This document shows positions 1 to 10,994 of a stretch of DNA of 64,000 nt, in pieces (within the stretch, counting starts at the first letter, position 1; every line of letters starts with the position of its first letter). Origin of the DNA: Panax quinquefolius (taxonomy: Eukaryota; Streptophyta; Magnoliopsida; Apiales; Araliaceae); contig CM035166.1 in NCBI GenBank assembly GCA_020205615.1, positions 92,544,706 through 92,608,705 on the forward strand, read 5' to 3'. A model generated the notes under the pieces. It searched no databases. It worked only from the letters and a program-made list of their open reading frames with translations, and was not told where the DNA came from. Position numbers and translations under genes: made by a program.

Positions 1-395
1 TTATATTTTATCAGTTTAACACTATTGAAGGCTAAGGATAAATTATTACGCATTATCTTAGTCATAATATTTCTTCTTTGGGCTAGTTGAGCTCACCCTT
101 TCTTTCATTGTTCTCTTGAGAAATGAGAATGTAAATGGAACTAGTCGGGAGAAACGCAGTGATGGTCCTAGATGGTGCATTAGTAGTCCTCACTATTCTG
201 TGAAATAGTGTGATAATAATTGTAATGAGGACTCCTTTTGAGTTTGTATAATCTCTAGTAGACAATATTTGTATTCAAACTCACAGTTTATGTTTTGTTG
301 TATTGTACACGACAGTTGTATTATTAAGTTGTATTTAAATTCTGTACCATGTATCTGACGACTCAAGATGTATACCTAATTTTGGGGGCGTCACA
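1..395 (+). mobile_element. 3' end of a family-B LTR (clipped by window)
   Basis: This stretch matches, nearly base for base, the last 400 bp of the family-B LTRs seen later (about 50,930-51,327 and 62,990-63,385). Shared blocks are the GGGCTAGTTGAGCTCACCC block, the TAGTAGTCCTCACTATT block and the terminal TTTTGGGGGCGTCACA. The CA end falls at 395. What follows (GATGGGATCACATATAT) is not a primer binding site, so this is either the 3' LTR of a plus-strand element lying to the left or a solo LTR. The left part lies outside the window, so this cannot be decided here. Confidence 0.85.
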
Positions 396-407
396 GATGG
401 GATCACA

Positions 408-423
408 TATATATATATATATG
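408..423. repeat. (AT)n microsatellite at left edge of the TIR element
   Basis: A short AT dinucleotide run directly abuts the left inverted repeat. A longer AT run abuts the right one at about 1557-1594. The pair suggests that the element inserted into, or duplicated, a TA-rich target. Confidence 0.7.
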
Positions 424-1552
424 GAGACTGAACCATAGTCAACGTTGGCAATTTAAGATTATCCTTACAACACATCGATCGTGAGCGTTCATCTGTTGAT
501 CGAACGGTTAAATAGAGCCTCCATTTGCAGTTTAGTTTTTGGTATTCTGCAATTTAATACCACGGACGGCACAAATGTCCAAAATACACATCCTTGTTAA
601 AAAAAATATTTGACATCCGCATTATTAAACTACGGAGCCTAGAATTTGGCATCCTTCCTAACTTTTATGTTCTCTCTTCCATACAAAGGGTCTAATTGGC
701 TCGATCAATTGGTCCTAAACTAAAATACTCATCTTCATCGACACACTATCCCTTCCCCTTCTTCCCCACTGAAATTATATGTTAGAAAGAGAGAAATAGG
801 ATAGAGATAAAGTTAGCAAATTGAATATAAAGTATAAACCCAAAAGAAAGATGAACAAAATCCCTCCCACAATGCTCTATTTGACCCTTTTTTCTTTAAT
901 TTGATTTATTTTTGTTGAATCATTAATGGCGAAAAATATAGGTTTTTGAGAATGATCCGGCGATGGTAGCGCCAAGGCAACAGAGTTGAAGAAATATTTA
1001 TAGAGATTGGTGCGGACGATTGTGGAAGAAGGTGAATATTTTGGTTTAGAAATAATTGATTGAGCCGATTAGAACCTTTGTGCATTGAATGACTTGAAGG
1101 TGTGGCGATCATCACTGTCATTGAAATTAATGTGTGAAGAATAATTAAGAAAGAATTTGAGGAATAAGAAGACAGAGACCAGAATTTGAGAGAGAAAATC
1201 GTAGTGAGAATAGATCAGAAATCGTAAAGTGCTAATAGAGAAATCATAAAGTGAAAATAGAGAAATCGTAAAGTAAGAATGAGAGAACAGAGAAGTTGGA
1301 AATGAATCGTATGGTGAGAAGGAGAAATCGTAGAGTGAGGAGAGAACAAAGAAGTTGAGAAGGATGTTAAAGATTTTTTTTAGTACAAGGAGGGGTATAT
1401 AATTTGGGTATTTGTCCCGTCCGAAATATTAAACTACGGAATATTGAAAATTAAACTGCGGATAAGGACTCTATTTAACCGTTCGATCAACTGATTGAAG
1501 GCCACAATATGTTATAAGGATAATCTTAAGTTGACAACCTTGACTGTTGACA

Positions 1553-1560
<8 letters not shown>
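421..1560. mobile_element. 1.1 kb non-autonomous DNA transposon with ~115-bp inverted ends
   Basis: The left end (about 421-537) and the reverse complement of the right end (about 1445-1560) share long blocks, including TTAAGATTATCCTTA, GTTGATCGAACGGTTAAATAGAG and GCAGTTTA, so the ends can pair over roughly 115 bp. The interior has no recognisable transposase. It does contain five or six imperfect copies of a unit around AGAAATCGTAAAGTG (about 1190-1345). Long inverted ends without a transposase fit a Mutator-like MITE. Superfamily is inference, because the flanking AT repeats hide any target duplication. The right end lies about 450 bp upstream of the hexosaminidase start codon, so it may sit in that gene's promoter. 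Confidence 0.75.

Positions 1561-1594
<34 letters not shown>
1557..1594. repeat. (TA)n microsatellite
   Basis: About 19 consecutive AT units, between the right end of the TIR element and the promoter region of the hexosaminidase gene. Likely length-polymorphic. Confidence 0.9.
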
Positions 1595-1597
<3 letters not shown>

Positions 1598-2010
1598 GTT
1601 AATTTATCTCCAAATAATTGATTATTAGTTTAACGATAAAGAAATTAAGATAACAAATTTAAGGATGTTATAATATTTTATACTAATATCAATTAAAAAG
1701 GGAACTCTGATAAATTATTATTTTTTTTAGAAGGGAGGGGCTAAGCCCTTAAAAAGAATGGGATCGTAGAGAATTACAGAGCCCTTCAAAATGTTCTTGT
1801 ATTAATGTATGTAGCTGAATATTTTCAGATCAAAACAACCACAAACCTCCAATCAATGGAAAACAAGCCTAACAAAAAATACTCAAATTAAAAGACCATT
1901 TCCAAATAACCCAAAATATAATACATATATTTATATATGAATGTGTATGTATATATACTTATTTCTTAGTAATCCACTCCTCAAACCACACAACAAATCC
2001 CACAACCAAG
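1595..2010 (+). promoter_or_regulatory. 5' flank and leader of the hexosaminidase gene
   Basis: No gene is seen here. The stretch is AT-rich with a short GGGAGGGGCTAAGCCC block near 1733. TATA-like candidates lie at about 1926-1938 (CATATATTTATATATG) and 1945-1960 (GTATGTATATATACTT), 50-85 bp upstream of the ATG at 2011. The ATG is preceded by CCACAACCAAG, an A-rich context usual for plant starts. The transcription start cannot be fixed from sequence. Confidence 0.35.
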
Positions 2011-4356
2011 ATGACTAGTTCCATCTTTTCTCTCTCTTTATCTATCTTCATTTCCTCTCTACTATGCCACTCCATGTATGCCGCTGAATATCCCATTAAC
2101 GTGTGGCCCAAGCCAACATCTTTCTCATGGCCTAATCCACAAGCAATCCCCCTCTCCCCACTCTTCACCATCACCTCCCCTCACCACCAGTACCTAACTC
2201 CGGCCGTCAACCGTTACCTCCGCCTAGTCATCACCGAGAATCACCGCCCTCTCATTACTCCCGCAATCAATCTCACCACCGCCTTCCCCTTAAAAACCCT
2301 AAACATCACCGTAAACAACCTCGTTGCACTGCTCCACCACGGCGTCAACGAGTCGTACACCCTCATCATCCCGGCCACCGGTTTTTCCGCCAGCTTAGTG
2401 GCGGAGACTGCCTGGGGAGCCATGAGGGGGCTCGAGAGCTTCTCACAACTCGTCTGGGGTAACCCCACACGAGTTGCCGCCGGGGTAATCATATGGGACA
2501 CCCCATTATTCGAGCATAGAGGGGTTATGCTCGACACATCAAGGAATTATTTTGGGGTTGATGATTTGTTGAGGACAATTGGTGCTTTGAGCATGAATAA
2601 GTTGAATGTGTTTCATTGGCACATTACGGATTCACATTCATTCCCTTTGGTGGTGCCTTCCGTGCCAAGTTTATCGGCAAAGGGAGCTTATGGACCGGAA
2701 ATGGTGTACTCACCGGAGGATGTGAATAGGGTTGTGGAGTTTGGATTGGAACATGGTGTTAGGGTTGTGCCGGAAATTGATATGCCGGGTGAGTCTTTAA
2801 CTCTTTATGTTCTCACAAATGAAATAGCTATATCATATTCCAAACTGAAAAAGAATTGTGTTTTTTATAATGTACAAGTAAGAACCATGCTCATTATTTT
2901 AAAATAAAATAAAATATCAGCTATTATGTGCATACATACATATCTGTCTAAGATATAAAATAGAACGTACTAACTATATATGCAGGATTGCTGATCGAAC
3001 AAACCTTTTGACAGGACTAATGAGCTCCAACAAACCCTAAATAAATTCTTGTAGACAAAGCCTAATTTTTTTTGATAATTTGACATTGCTTTAAGACGAG
3101 CTCGAGGCTAATATTTTGTTGTACTTATGTGGAACGGAGGGAGCGTATCATAATTTGACAAAAGCATGCAGTACTAACTATTAATTCTTCCAGACAAAAG
3201 CGTCTTTGATAAAACTGCTAGCTGAGCTCCAACAGACCCTAAAGTTAGTTCTGGCTTCTAGACAAAAGCCTAATTTTATTAATTAATAATTTTACAATTT
3301 TCTAAGAAAATCCACATAGATCTAATCGACAAGTTCCATCATCTGTCATTTAGTTATTGTCTTCATCTTGAGTTGAGTGGATATTATATATATAATTTTG
3401 TATATATTTTTACAGCACATACAGGAGTAGTGGCTGAAGCATACCCAGAAATTGTAACATGTGCCAACATGTTCTGGCTGCCTGCTGGGGCAGACCGCCT
3501 AGCAGCCGAACCGGGAACTGGTCAGCTCAACCCCTTAATTCCCAAAACCTACGAAATCGTCGAAAATCTCATAAATGATGTCACAAAAATGTTTCCAGAG
3601 CCATTTTACCATGGTGGAGCTGATGAAGTTATCCCAAATTGTTGGAAATCCGACCCGACAGTTCAAAATTTTCTATCAAAAAATGGAACCCTAAGTCAAA
3701 TTCTAGAGATTTTTATAAATACCACTTACCCATACATTGCGTCCGAAAATCGGACCGTGGTCTATTGGGAGGACGTTTTGCTAGACCCGGAAATCCATGT
3801 GGATCCCTCATTTCTACCCAAGGAAAATACCATTTTGCAAATATGGACCAACCCGAATAACACTAAACGGGTCGTATCCGCTGGATACCGGGCCATTATC
3901 TCAACTGCGGAGTTTTATTATTTGGATTGTGGGCATGGGGATTTTGTTGGGAACAATAGTTTGTATAACAAACCACCGGGTACAGATTTGGGTAATGGCG
4001 GGTCATGGTGCGGACCTTTCAAAACATGGCAGACTATATACAATTATGATATTACTTACGGGTTAAACCCGGAAGAGGCGAAGTTGGTTATAGGAGGGGA
4101 GGTGGCATTGTGGACTGAGCAAGCGGATCCAACGGTTTTGGATCCACGGATTTGGCCCAGAACATCGGCAATGGCTGAATCATTATGGTCTGGAAACCGG
4201 GATGAAACGGGTATGAATCGGGTCGGGTTTGCAACAGATCGATTGAATGAGTGGAGGTATAGGATGGTAAACAGGGGAATTAGGGCCGAACCACTTCAAC
4301 CGCTTTGGTGTGTTAGGCATCCGGGCATGTGTAATGCGGTTCCGGGTGTTTTCTAG
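2011..4356 (+). CDS. Beta-hexosaminidase, GH20 family (HEXO2-like), two exons
   Basis: The enzyme should remove terminal N-acetylglucosamine/GalNAc from glycans in the secretory system. Exon 1 is 2011-2788 and exon 2 is 3416-4356. The donor is GTGAGT and the acceptor TTTTTACAG. Joining in phase 1 restores the GH20 block EIDMPAHTG across the junction and gives 572 residues, the usual size for plant HEXO proteins. Residues 1-24 form a signal peptide (hydrophobic, ending YAA). The N-terminal GH20 domain spans about 28-150 and the catalytic barrel about 165-540. Visible family motifs are [12 protein letters not shown] (169-180), [12 protein letters not shown] (201-212), the catalytic Asp-Glu pair D329-E330 in HGGADEV, and [10 protein letters not shown] (486-495). 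N-glycosylation sequons occur at N87, N98 and N113. No frameshift or stop is seen. Assignment to the HEXO2 branch rather than HEXO1/3 is inference and needs a tree. Confidence 0.93.
2789..3415 (+). other. Single intron of the hexosaminidase gene with a degraded internal duplication
   Basis: The intron is 627 bp, GT...AG and TA-rich before the acceptor. It holds two related ~65-bp segments (about 3013-3072 and 3208-3276). Both contain GAGCTCCAACA(A/G)ACCCTAAA followed by TAGACAAAAGCCTAATTTT. Between them, near 3130-3145, is GGAACGGAGGGAG, a Stowaway-like terminus without a visible partner. Confidence 0.7.
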
Positions 4357-4417
4357 ATTATTTGTTTATGAGGCTTAAAATTCTTGTGTTTTATTTATTT
4401 GAAAGTTTGTGAGAGAC

Positions 4418-4423
4418 AATAAA
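4418..4423 (+). terminator. Candidate poly(A) signal of the hexosaminidase gene
   Basis: AATAAA lies 62 bp after the stop codon in a U-rich context (TTGTTTATTTGTTTAAC follows). The position is typical for a plant 3' UTR, but plant signals are loose, so this is only a candidate. Confidence 0.45.
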
Positions 4424-4955
4424 TTGTTTATTTGTTTAACTATATATCAGAATTGAAATCGAATTCTTTCCATAATTAAATTTGTATTAATTTTTCTTAT
4501 CATTATATTATATAAAATATCGATAAAATAAATATAATTAAATATTATGTATCATGCCGACAGGTGTCCGCCTTTGAAATAAATAAAATGGTCTCAGCCG
4601 ATTCTCGCAAGTAATTCAATTCACCAAAGAAGTAATTAAATCCGAAATAAACAAATTAATATATTGAAGCTCACAATTTTAGTTAATCTTGTGTAACAGA
4701 CTCTTGTTATTTTTGAGTTTGCATTAGATTAAATAGAGAGATTTTTGAAATTTAATTGACAAATGACAACATTTAATTCTAGAGGCATCATGGCTAAAAC
4801 TCACATAATAATTGCAAATGAAACTTCTAATAAATCTTAGAAATTGGATTATTTCTACTATTTTAGTTCCTTTAATCACTTTTTAACCGTTAGATTAGTC
4901 TTATGATTATAATTTATGACCTATATATACTTTTACACTTAAAGTCATCGATAAC
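4424..4955. other. Intergenic AT-rich sequence, no gene seen
   Basis: No long open frame, repeat or RNA-like structure is visible here apart from the end of the hexosaminidase 3' region. Confidence 0.6.
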
Positions 4956-5213
4956 TACGTTTGGATTGCAGGAATGATGGTGGGAATTGAATGACTAATT
5001 CTTATAGAATGAAAAAAAATTATATTTGGTTGTTCCATTGGAATGAAGTGCATGAATCATTCTCATTCCTGTCAAATTTATGAATTTTATTCTTTGAGAG
5101 AATGTATGGAATGACTCACTTCAGTCAGAAATGGAATGAATCATTCCACTCTCCATTACATTATCTTCTCTATTCTATTCCTTCACTAATTTTATTCATT
5201 TAATCAAAACGTA
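4956..5213. mobile_element. Short MITE with TACGTTT-type inverted ends
   Basis: The ends are TACGTTTGGATT (4956-4967) and the reverse complement of AATCAAAACGTA (5202-5213), which match at 11 of 12 positions. The 258-bp interior is rich in GGAATGA/TCATTCC words that can fold back on each other (about 4972-5160). I could not see a convincing target duplication, so the superfamily (hAT or Harbinger-like) is left open. Confidence 0.55.
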
Positions 5214-7220
5214 ACATAAAGTTTGTTGGGGGTGGATTTTGAGGGCTTAGTATATATCATGTGCCACCTAAGATGTGAGGTCAGTTGTGGGTTAACAAGA
5301 TGGGTCAAAGTGCTAATGACGGGGCAGGATAAGGGCGGGTCTTGGACTAGGTCTCCAGGGCACAGGATCAACACTGCTGAATAGTTATATATAACAATAT
5401 TAAAAGACAATAAATAATAAAAAAGAACACTTATCATGGACGTGAATATTCACAAATAATGGTCATCAAGTGGACTTGTTGGTTGGTTGCTTGACTAGGA
5501 AAAAGCTCATCTCGAGAGCAAAATGGAGAGCATTCTTGAAGTAGCATCACAGATTTCTAGGAAGATGAGAGCCCTGGGGATCGAAGGTTACAGTGGTTAT
5601 TCTTCGCTGATTTTATTAGTGTTCCTTTCTCTATCTTTCAATATCTCTAGATCCATACTCTTCCATGGATCACCCTTTCGATTAGTTGTGGATGAATATT
5701 GTTTTCTGGCATCTCCTTATCCTTGTAATTTGCTTTGTATGGGAGTATATTGCATCTGATTTCTCTTTGGTCTCTCTCCTTGATCTATCTCATTCTCTCT
5801 TCTACTTGGTTATATATTTTTTATATCTTTACTATATCCTAATTGCCAGCTATCCCACTTTATTTCCCACATGTCTAATAGGTTATATGCCTCTTCCCCA
5901 ATAGTTCTCATCTCTATAGGGTGGGTCCCTCTTAGGATTTGTCGCTCATTAGGCAACACAATATATGACTATTCATAAAGATATCTAATGATATTTCCCA
6001 CAATTTACTTTCTTTCCTGAATAGCCCTAAGGTATATGAGCTGGAGGAGACAAGCTTGGAGGTTAGTCTTCATTATTTAGGGGCAAGGATAATGTCATCG
6101 TTTCATACGTAAGCATCAATCACATTCCCTTCTTCCCTTGATGCTCTCTAGTTGTGCCCTTTGCCTGTTCCATGCCCGGATCTTGCTCATATATTTATGG
6201 CCCCTTCAGGATGAGATTGAGTCGTGCAGGTTTCCCGGGAATGTTTCCTATCCTCTGCCATGGGAAGATAGGAAGCCCTCAAAGATCCCAGAATTATGCT
6301 CAAAGCAACCCTTCCCTTACTAGTCACCAACCAGCCCATTACTATCCACCCGTAGCCTCAAATTGGCCCAATGGCTTGCCACTTGGGATATAGCCAGGGT
6401 ATGCCCCTTCATCCTCAAAAATCATTCTAGAACCAATAACTGCTTCATGAATGAGCCTTTAACCAGATCTATGAGGGATGACAAGAGGTCCTTTGACCTT
6501 GACCCTTTTAATCCTCGGATGGGCTTTGCCACATTCATGTGAGGGTCCATATATTCCTAGTCGAGGAATATTTCTCAGGTTTAATGTTTCCCTAGGGCAA
6601 ACTTCTTGTCCTGGATTCTATCACCCATTAGACCATATATATTTGTAGGCAAGGAAATCGTACCTCAATTGATTAGGATTTCGTATTGGCTGATGAGGAG
6701 AGAAATTCACGAAGAGTATGGAAAATGATCTTGGGTTTGTAAAGGGGAGAAAAATAGGTTAAAAATCACCAAGACAACACGTGGTAGAACTATAGAGAGA
6801 AAGAGCCTTCTTGTGTGTCTTGGAATCATTGAGAATCAAAAGTCCCTTCCACTGAAATGACTGGTGTATTTATAGGGCCTCCTGGTAAGTGATCATGTGT
6901 CTTGCGCATGTCTGAGTTATGTACCTAACATGTGACTTCAGGTGAAATTCCAGAAATAACCTTAGTTGCCCAAAGTGATATCCAAATTATCTTGTCCTTT
7001 AGCGGCCAATCCAAATCCCTAAATCATTTCTCATGATGAGTTTCCTCCATAAGTCTTCTGCCTCAGAACTCATAGAAGTCTCTCTAAAGTCTTCATATAC
7101 AAGGTCTCATTACTTAACTCGTTAGAGATTTAAACTTCTTTTTCCATCGAATATTTTCAAAGGAATATCATTCGTTCAAGGCAACCTTGTCACTTGGAGT
7201 TGAAATTCATCGCTCATCTT
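5214..7220. other. Intergenic stretch; no intact gene
   Basis: Only short open frames occur and none resembles a known protein. One feature stands out on the minus strand: CTATAAATA at 6867-6875, followed leftward by a CT-rich leader-like stretch (about 6720-6860), resembling the promoter/leader part of an LTR or of the neighbouring decayed mobile gene. No matching second LTR was found, so it is not called an element. Confidence 0.4.
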
Positions 7221-7224
7221 TTCA

Positions 7225-8200
7225 TTATGGTAAGCACTTAATTTCAAAAGTTTTCTCTTTCTTTTCTTGTTGCATAGAGTTTTTATATTAGGTATTTGTT
7301 ATTATAGGCTAATTCTAACGATCGTTCCACGGACTCAAAAATCTCCAGGGAGATCCCCTTCCCAACGAAATGGGGAAATACTCCTTTCATTGGCCCCTCG
7401 ATGCTTTCTGTGACCGAGTCAAAAACTACGATCACTCTGTTTTTTCTCCTCCTAACAAGGAGGGCCTGTTTCTATATATATGTTGCGGCTTACAAAATTC
7501 GGGATAGTTTTTCCCATTCTGACAATATTCCTTGCATGTATATTGAGAAACAAGAGTTTTCATTCAGCCCGATAGGCTTCCTATCTGATCACTCTTGTAA
7601 TCACCTCCAAGGATGGCAACATTGAACTGATGAAATCCTCGAAGATTTCGGATATGTGAGGATGCTCGAGGATTCTGGTGTTCTCCGCTACATTCAGCTG
7701 TGTCGGGACCTCTACATTATAGGATCATGATGTCTTTACTTTACTGCTTTCTCGTTGGTGCTCCTCTACCTACACTTTTATTACTAATTGGAAGGAATTC
7801 ACCCCTACTCTAGAGGACGTCTATGACATCTATCAGTAAGTTTCATTTTCCTCATATCCTTTACGAATTTCATTTCTCCTTTGAGTTATATACTTATTCT
7901 AATTTGTATCATGTAGCCTTTCTACTGTCATCTTTGTTTCATGGGGTCCATCCAGTTTATCTTCTAGGGATGCCGAGTGTGTAACATACTTGACGAAAGC
8001 TTTCAGGCAGGCCTCTATCTATACCTCGCAGTTTTAGGGCGATAAGCTCCTTCCTGACTTCGAGACTCATAAACGACAAAAAACTTCATGGTTTTTTTGG
8101 GTGCGCTATTTCTTTCGATACTATAAACATGGTCCTTGGGATAACTCTATTTACAACGAGACGGTTCTTGCCCTTCGTGGGGAACATTGAACATTGTCCT
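7225..8200 (+). pseudogene. Plant-mobile-domain (PMD) remnant, frameshifted
   Basis: The clearest signal is the exon part ending near 7835, which reads RWCSSTYTFITNWKEFTPTL then EDVYDIY. This matches the PMD pattern R-W-x(n)-T-F-x(n)-E-x-T-P-T-L-E-D-V (family PF10536, found in transposon-borne and domesticated plant proteins). A plausible intron is 7836-7916 (GTAAGT...TGTAG). After it, about 8035-8180 is again open and rich in aromatic and charged residues (FFWVRYFFRYYKHG). Upstream, an ATG at about 7225 followed by GTAAGC and an acceptor near 7308 could be the original start. In-frame stops and frame changes between these blocks (for example near 7725) show that it is dead. Family assignment rests on motif memory only. 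Confidence 0.5.
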
Positions 8201-9238
8201 TTCCCACTGGTTTTCGATTCTTTTTTAACGATTATTTTTTCTTGTGAGTTGTTTTCTATTTATTTCTAGGTAACCCAAACTATCCTAGATTAATATTTAG
8301 TGGTAAAGGAATCCCACCTTTTTGCCGACGAGAAATTCTTATGAATAGAATCTTCTTATAGTCAATCTGAGATATATTTTCGATTAGATCTCGATTGTGT
8401 TATTTTCTATATCTATGAAAACTTAGATCTATAAGTTGCATTCCCTACATTATAAATTCCTTTAGCAGATCACGTCAATACGTGACAGTCCCTCACAATT
8501 TTCGACGATAGTTGGTAATATTCGATTCCTAGATATAATTAATGATATAATTGCAATGTTAATATTTTGCTGGGGGATCTATGGATTTAGGGTTTATGAA
8601 AGTTCTTTTCTAAACTCTAAACTTTGTTTATAGATCATGATGTGTTGTTGGATACGATTATGAATCATGTGAGGCTAGGAATGAATTCAAGACACTTAAA
8701 CATCGTGTTTAATGGGAATTAAAGGATATTCCCACGATGGACATAGTTAATGATTGTAATTTTGTGATTTGATCATTGTAAATGTAATTCGTGCCTTAAA
8801 ACATTGTTGAGGGTTCCATCCCACGAAAATTGGATTTAAAGCCCCTTGATAGTGGATTTTATTATTGCGAGGTGTTTGGAGTTATTTAGATGGCTTACAT
8901 GTCCACGGGTAACTCCAACCCTATCTTCGATGCTTGATTTTTTTTTTTTGACATACAAAAAAGATTTTTGAATGAAATTGCAAGGATCTTTTAAAATTGA
9001 ATCAAATTAGGTTTATTAGATTAATTCTAGGCTAAAATTGGAAGTAATAAAGAGTATCGATTTCTATTTGACGAAGGGTTTGAAAATAACATTATTCCTA
9101 AATAACACTTTAAAATTCTTGTCAAATGAAAGCTAAAACGAAACTTTTCATTCAAAACAAATCATTCATGTGTAGGTTTAAAGAGGCTTAAAATTGCTTC
9201 CAAGATAATGCATCTGTCAAAAGTTTGACGAACTGGAC
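8201..9238. other. Intergenic sequence, no gene seen
   Basis: AT-rich, with no convincing open frame or terminal repeats. It may contain decayed 3' parts of the PMD element on its left, but nothing diagnostic is visible. Confidence 0.5.
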
Positions 9239-9369
9239 TATAGGAGACAATACTCTAGTTTTTAACATTAAAGACATAGGAGACAACAACTTATGTTTAG
9301 CGATTCAACTCAATGATAGGAGACAACACCCTAGATTTCAAATTGGCTCTAGGAGACGATACCATAGAT
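9239..9369. repeat. Imperfect repeat around TAGGAGACAA, four units
   Basis: TATAGGAGACAATACTCTAG (about 9239), ATAGGAGACAACAACTTATG (9276), ATAGGAGACAACACCCTAG (9316) and TAGGAGACGATACCATAG (9350) recur every 35-40 bp. The hAT element beginning at 9370 inserted into the fourth unit, since its 8-bp duplication CCATAGAT is part of that unit. Confidence 0.7.
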
Positions 9370-10399
9370 TAGGAGTGAGCATTCGGTTATTAACCGAACC
9401 GAATACACATTTCAGTTATAACCGAAAACCGAATTTACACTGTTTAGAATATCCGAACAACTACCCGAACTACATAATAACCGAATAACCGAATAATTAC
9501 TAATGAACAAATTTAAGCAACAGACTCGAAGAAAAAAAATATAATCAACAAAACTTCTGTATGATAAGTAAATCTTTTCAATTAATTTTTTACTTTTATA
9601 ATAAATTCGTATTATCATGCTTATCCTTTCCTTTCAAATTAAAACTGTTCACAGGCTTGTAATCACATGGTTTTTACAAAGGAAAGTATTCAGCAAACAA
9701 AGGAATCAACTTGATCTGAAATCAATTTGCTCACAGGCCACAAAGGGAAGTATTCAGCAAACAAAGGAAGAACACTCACCCTCTAGACGTTTTCTCATGC
9801 GTCCACCATTTGAACGCGTCTAACCTTGGAATCAATTTGCTCCGAAATCCTCATCTGAACCCTCATCAACTCTCCAATCGTCACAGCTTGCTTGGAACTC
9901 ACTGTGTTCTGCTGACTCACCACCGATTTCTTGGACGACTTCAATCTCAACGCCTTCTTCACCTTGCTGCCATCACGTCGCCACCAGATCCTTTCTGACG
10001 GCGGCAGCCCAAGCGACATGGACGGCTGCCTCTCCATGGTCCTCTTAGACGAAGAAACATAAGTCAATGGCCTGAGAGTTGAGAGATCTGAGAGACTGGA
10101 GTTCGAGACTTTGAGAGATCTGAGAGTTCGAATTTAGCTAGTGGGCTGAGTGCTAGTGTGCTAATGCTGAGTCAAGACTAAAGTCAAGAGTCAAGATTAG
10201 AGGAGTCAGTCAAGAGTCATATACAGATATAATCATATTAGTAAAGTAGAACTTGTTATGATACCCATACAACTAACCAAAAATCGTAATAATATTCGGA
10301 TATAATCGAAATATTAAAAATAACTGAATTTTCAGAATATTTCGGTTAAATTATTTCGGTTCGGTAATTCGGTTATACCTATTTTTCTGCTCAGTCCCA
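9370..10399 (-). mobile_element. Non-autonomous hAT transposon with 8-bp target duplication
   Basis: The terminal inverted repeats TAGGAGTGAGCA (9370-9381) and TGGGACTGAGCA (complement of 10388-10399) agree at 10 of 12 positions. They are flanked by identical 8-bp duplications CCATAGAT (9362-9369 and 10400-10407), the hAT signature. Subterminal regions (about 9382-9500 and 10315-10375) are crowded with AACCGAA/TTCGGTT words, as in other plant hAT elements where the transposase binds repeated subterminal motifs. The 1030-bp element has no transposase. It contains a minus-strand coding-like segment (9795-10067) described separately. Strand is given from that cargo only. Confidence 0.9.
9795..10067 (-). 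pseudogene. Captured fragment resembling the N-terminal part of a DUF810/MUN-domain (PATROL1-family) gene
   Basis: The 90-codon open segment reads SKVKKALRLKSSKK, a serine-rich linker, then VTIGELMRVQMRISEQIDSK and VRR. In plant DUF810 proteins (MUNC13-homology family, which includes PATROL1, implicated in membrane trafficking) the same order occurs: SKVKKALGLK, then VTVGELMRVQMR-SEQTDSR-RRAL. The match stops after RR, so only a piece of the gene is present. It lies in the middle of the hAT element and in antisense to the chosen plus orientation. Family identity is from memory of the motif and should be searched. Transduplication by the hAT is inference. Confidence 0.6.
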
Positions 10400-10941
10400 C
10401 CATAGATATTCCCCAACGACACGTACAATTCATATATGCGAAAACACAAACACACACACACACCACATTTCTCAAGGCAATCCATTTAATCTTATAAGGA
10501 AAACATTAGGAATGTGGTAACTATACTTCACGAAAGTCGTGGGGTGCCTAACATATTTTTCTTACTTAAGCAAACCCTTGAACTCTATGAATCTCGGTTG
10601 CAAACCAATTTTACGGAGTCACATAATTGACCATTTCGATTATTAAAACTTAAAAATTCGGACCAACTATTGACTCTGTCTAATTAGCCCATATTATAAT
10701 CAAATTTTCAAACCCCGTTGACATTTAAGTCGATTTTTCCTAAAATCACCCTTAAAATTAATAAATCTCAAAAAATATAAAAAAGAAGAAAATATTCATG
10801 TGTCAACAATATTAATATGTATAAAAAAATATAAATATATAGTAATATATAATTATTTATAAATATATATGATTTATATATATAATTAATAATATATATT
10901 ATTAAATTAATAAAATATACATGTTATTTGCATATTAAATT

Positions 10942-10989
<48 letters not shown>

Positions 10990-10994
10990 GTTAC
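10400..10994. other. Intergenic sequence with CA and TA simple repeats
   Basis: A (CA)n run lies at about 10448-10464 and an (AT)n run of about 20 units at 10945-10985. No gene is visible. Confidence 0.7.

Noticed and set aside
2011..2907. A single-exon 298-residue protein for the hexosaminidase start
   Set aside because: The frame reads into an intron. The donor GTGAGT at 2789 and acceptor at 3415 restore the conserved EIDMPAHTG motif and the full 572-residue enzyme.
6720..6900. A second LTR pair around the TATA-like CTATAAATA on the minus strand
   Set aside because: No matching copy exists in the window and no TG/CA ends with flanking duplication were found.
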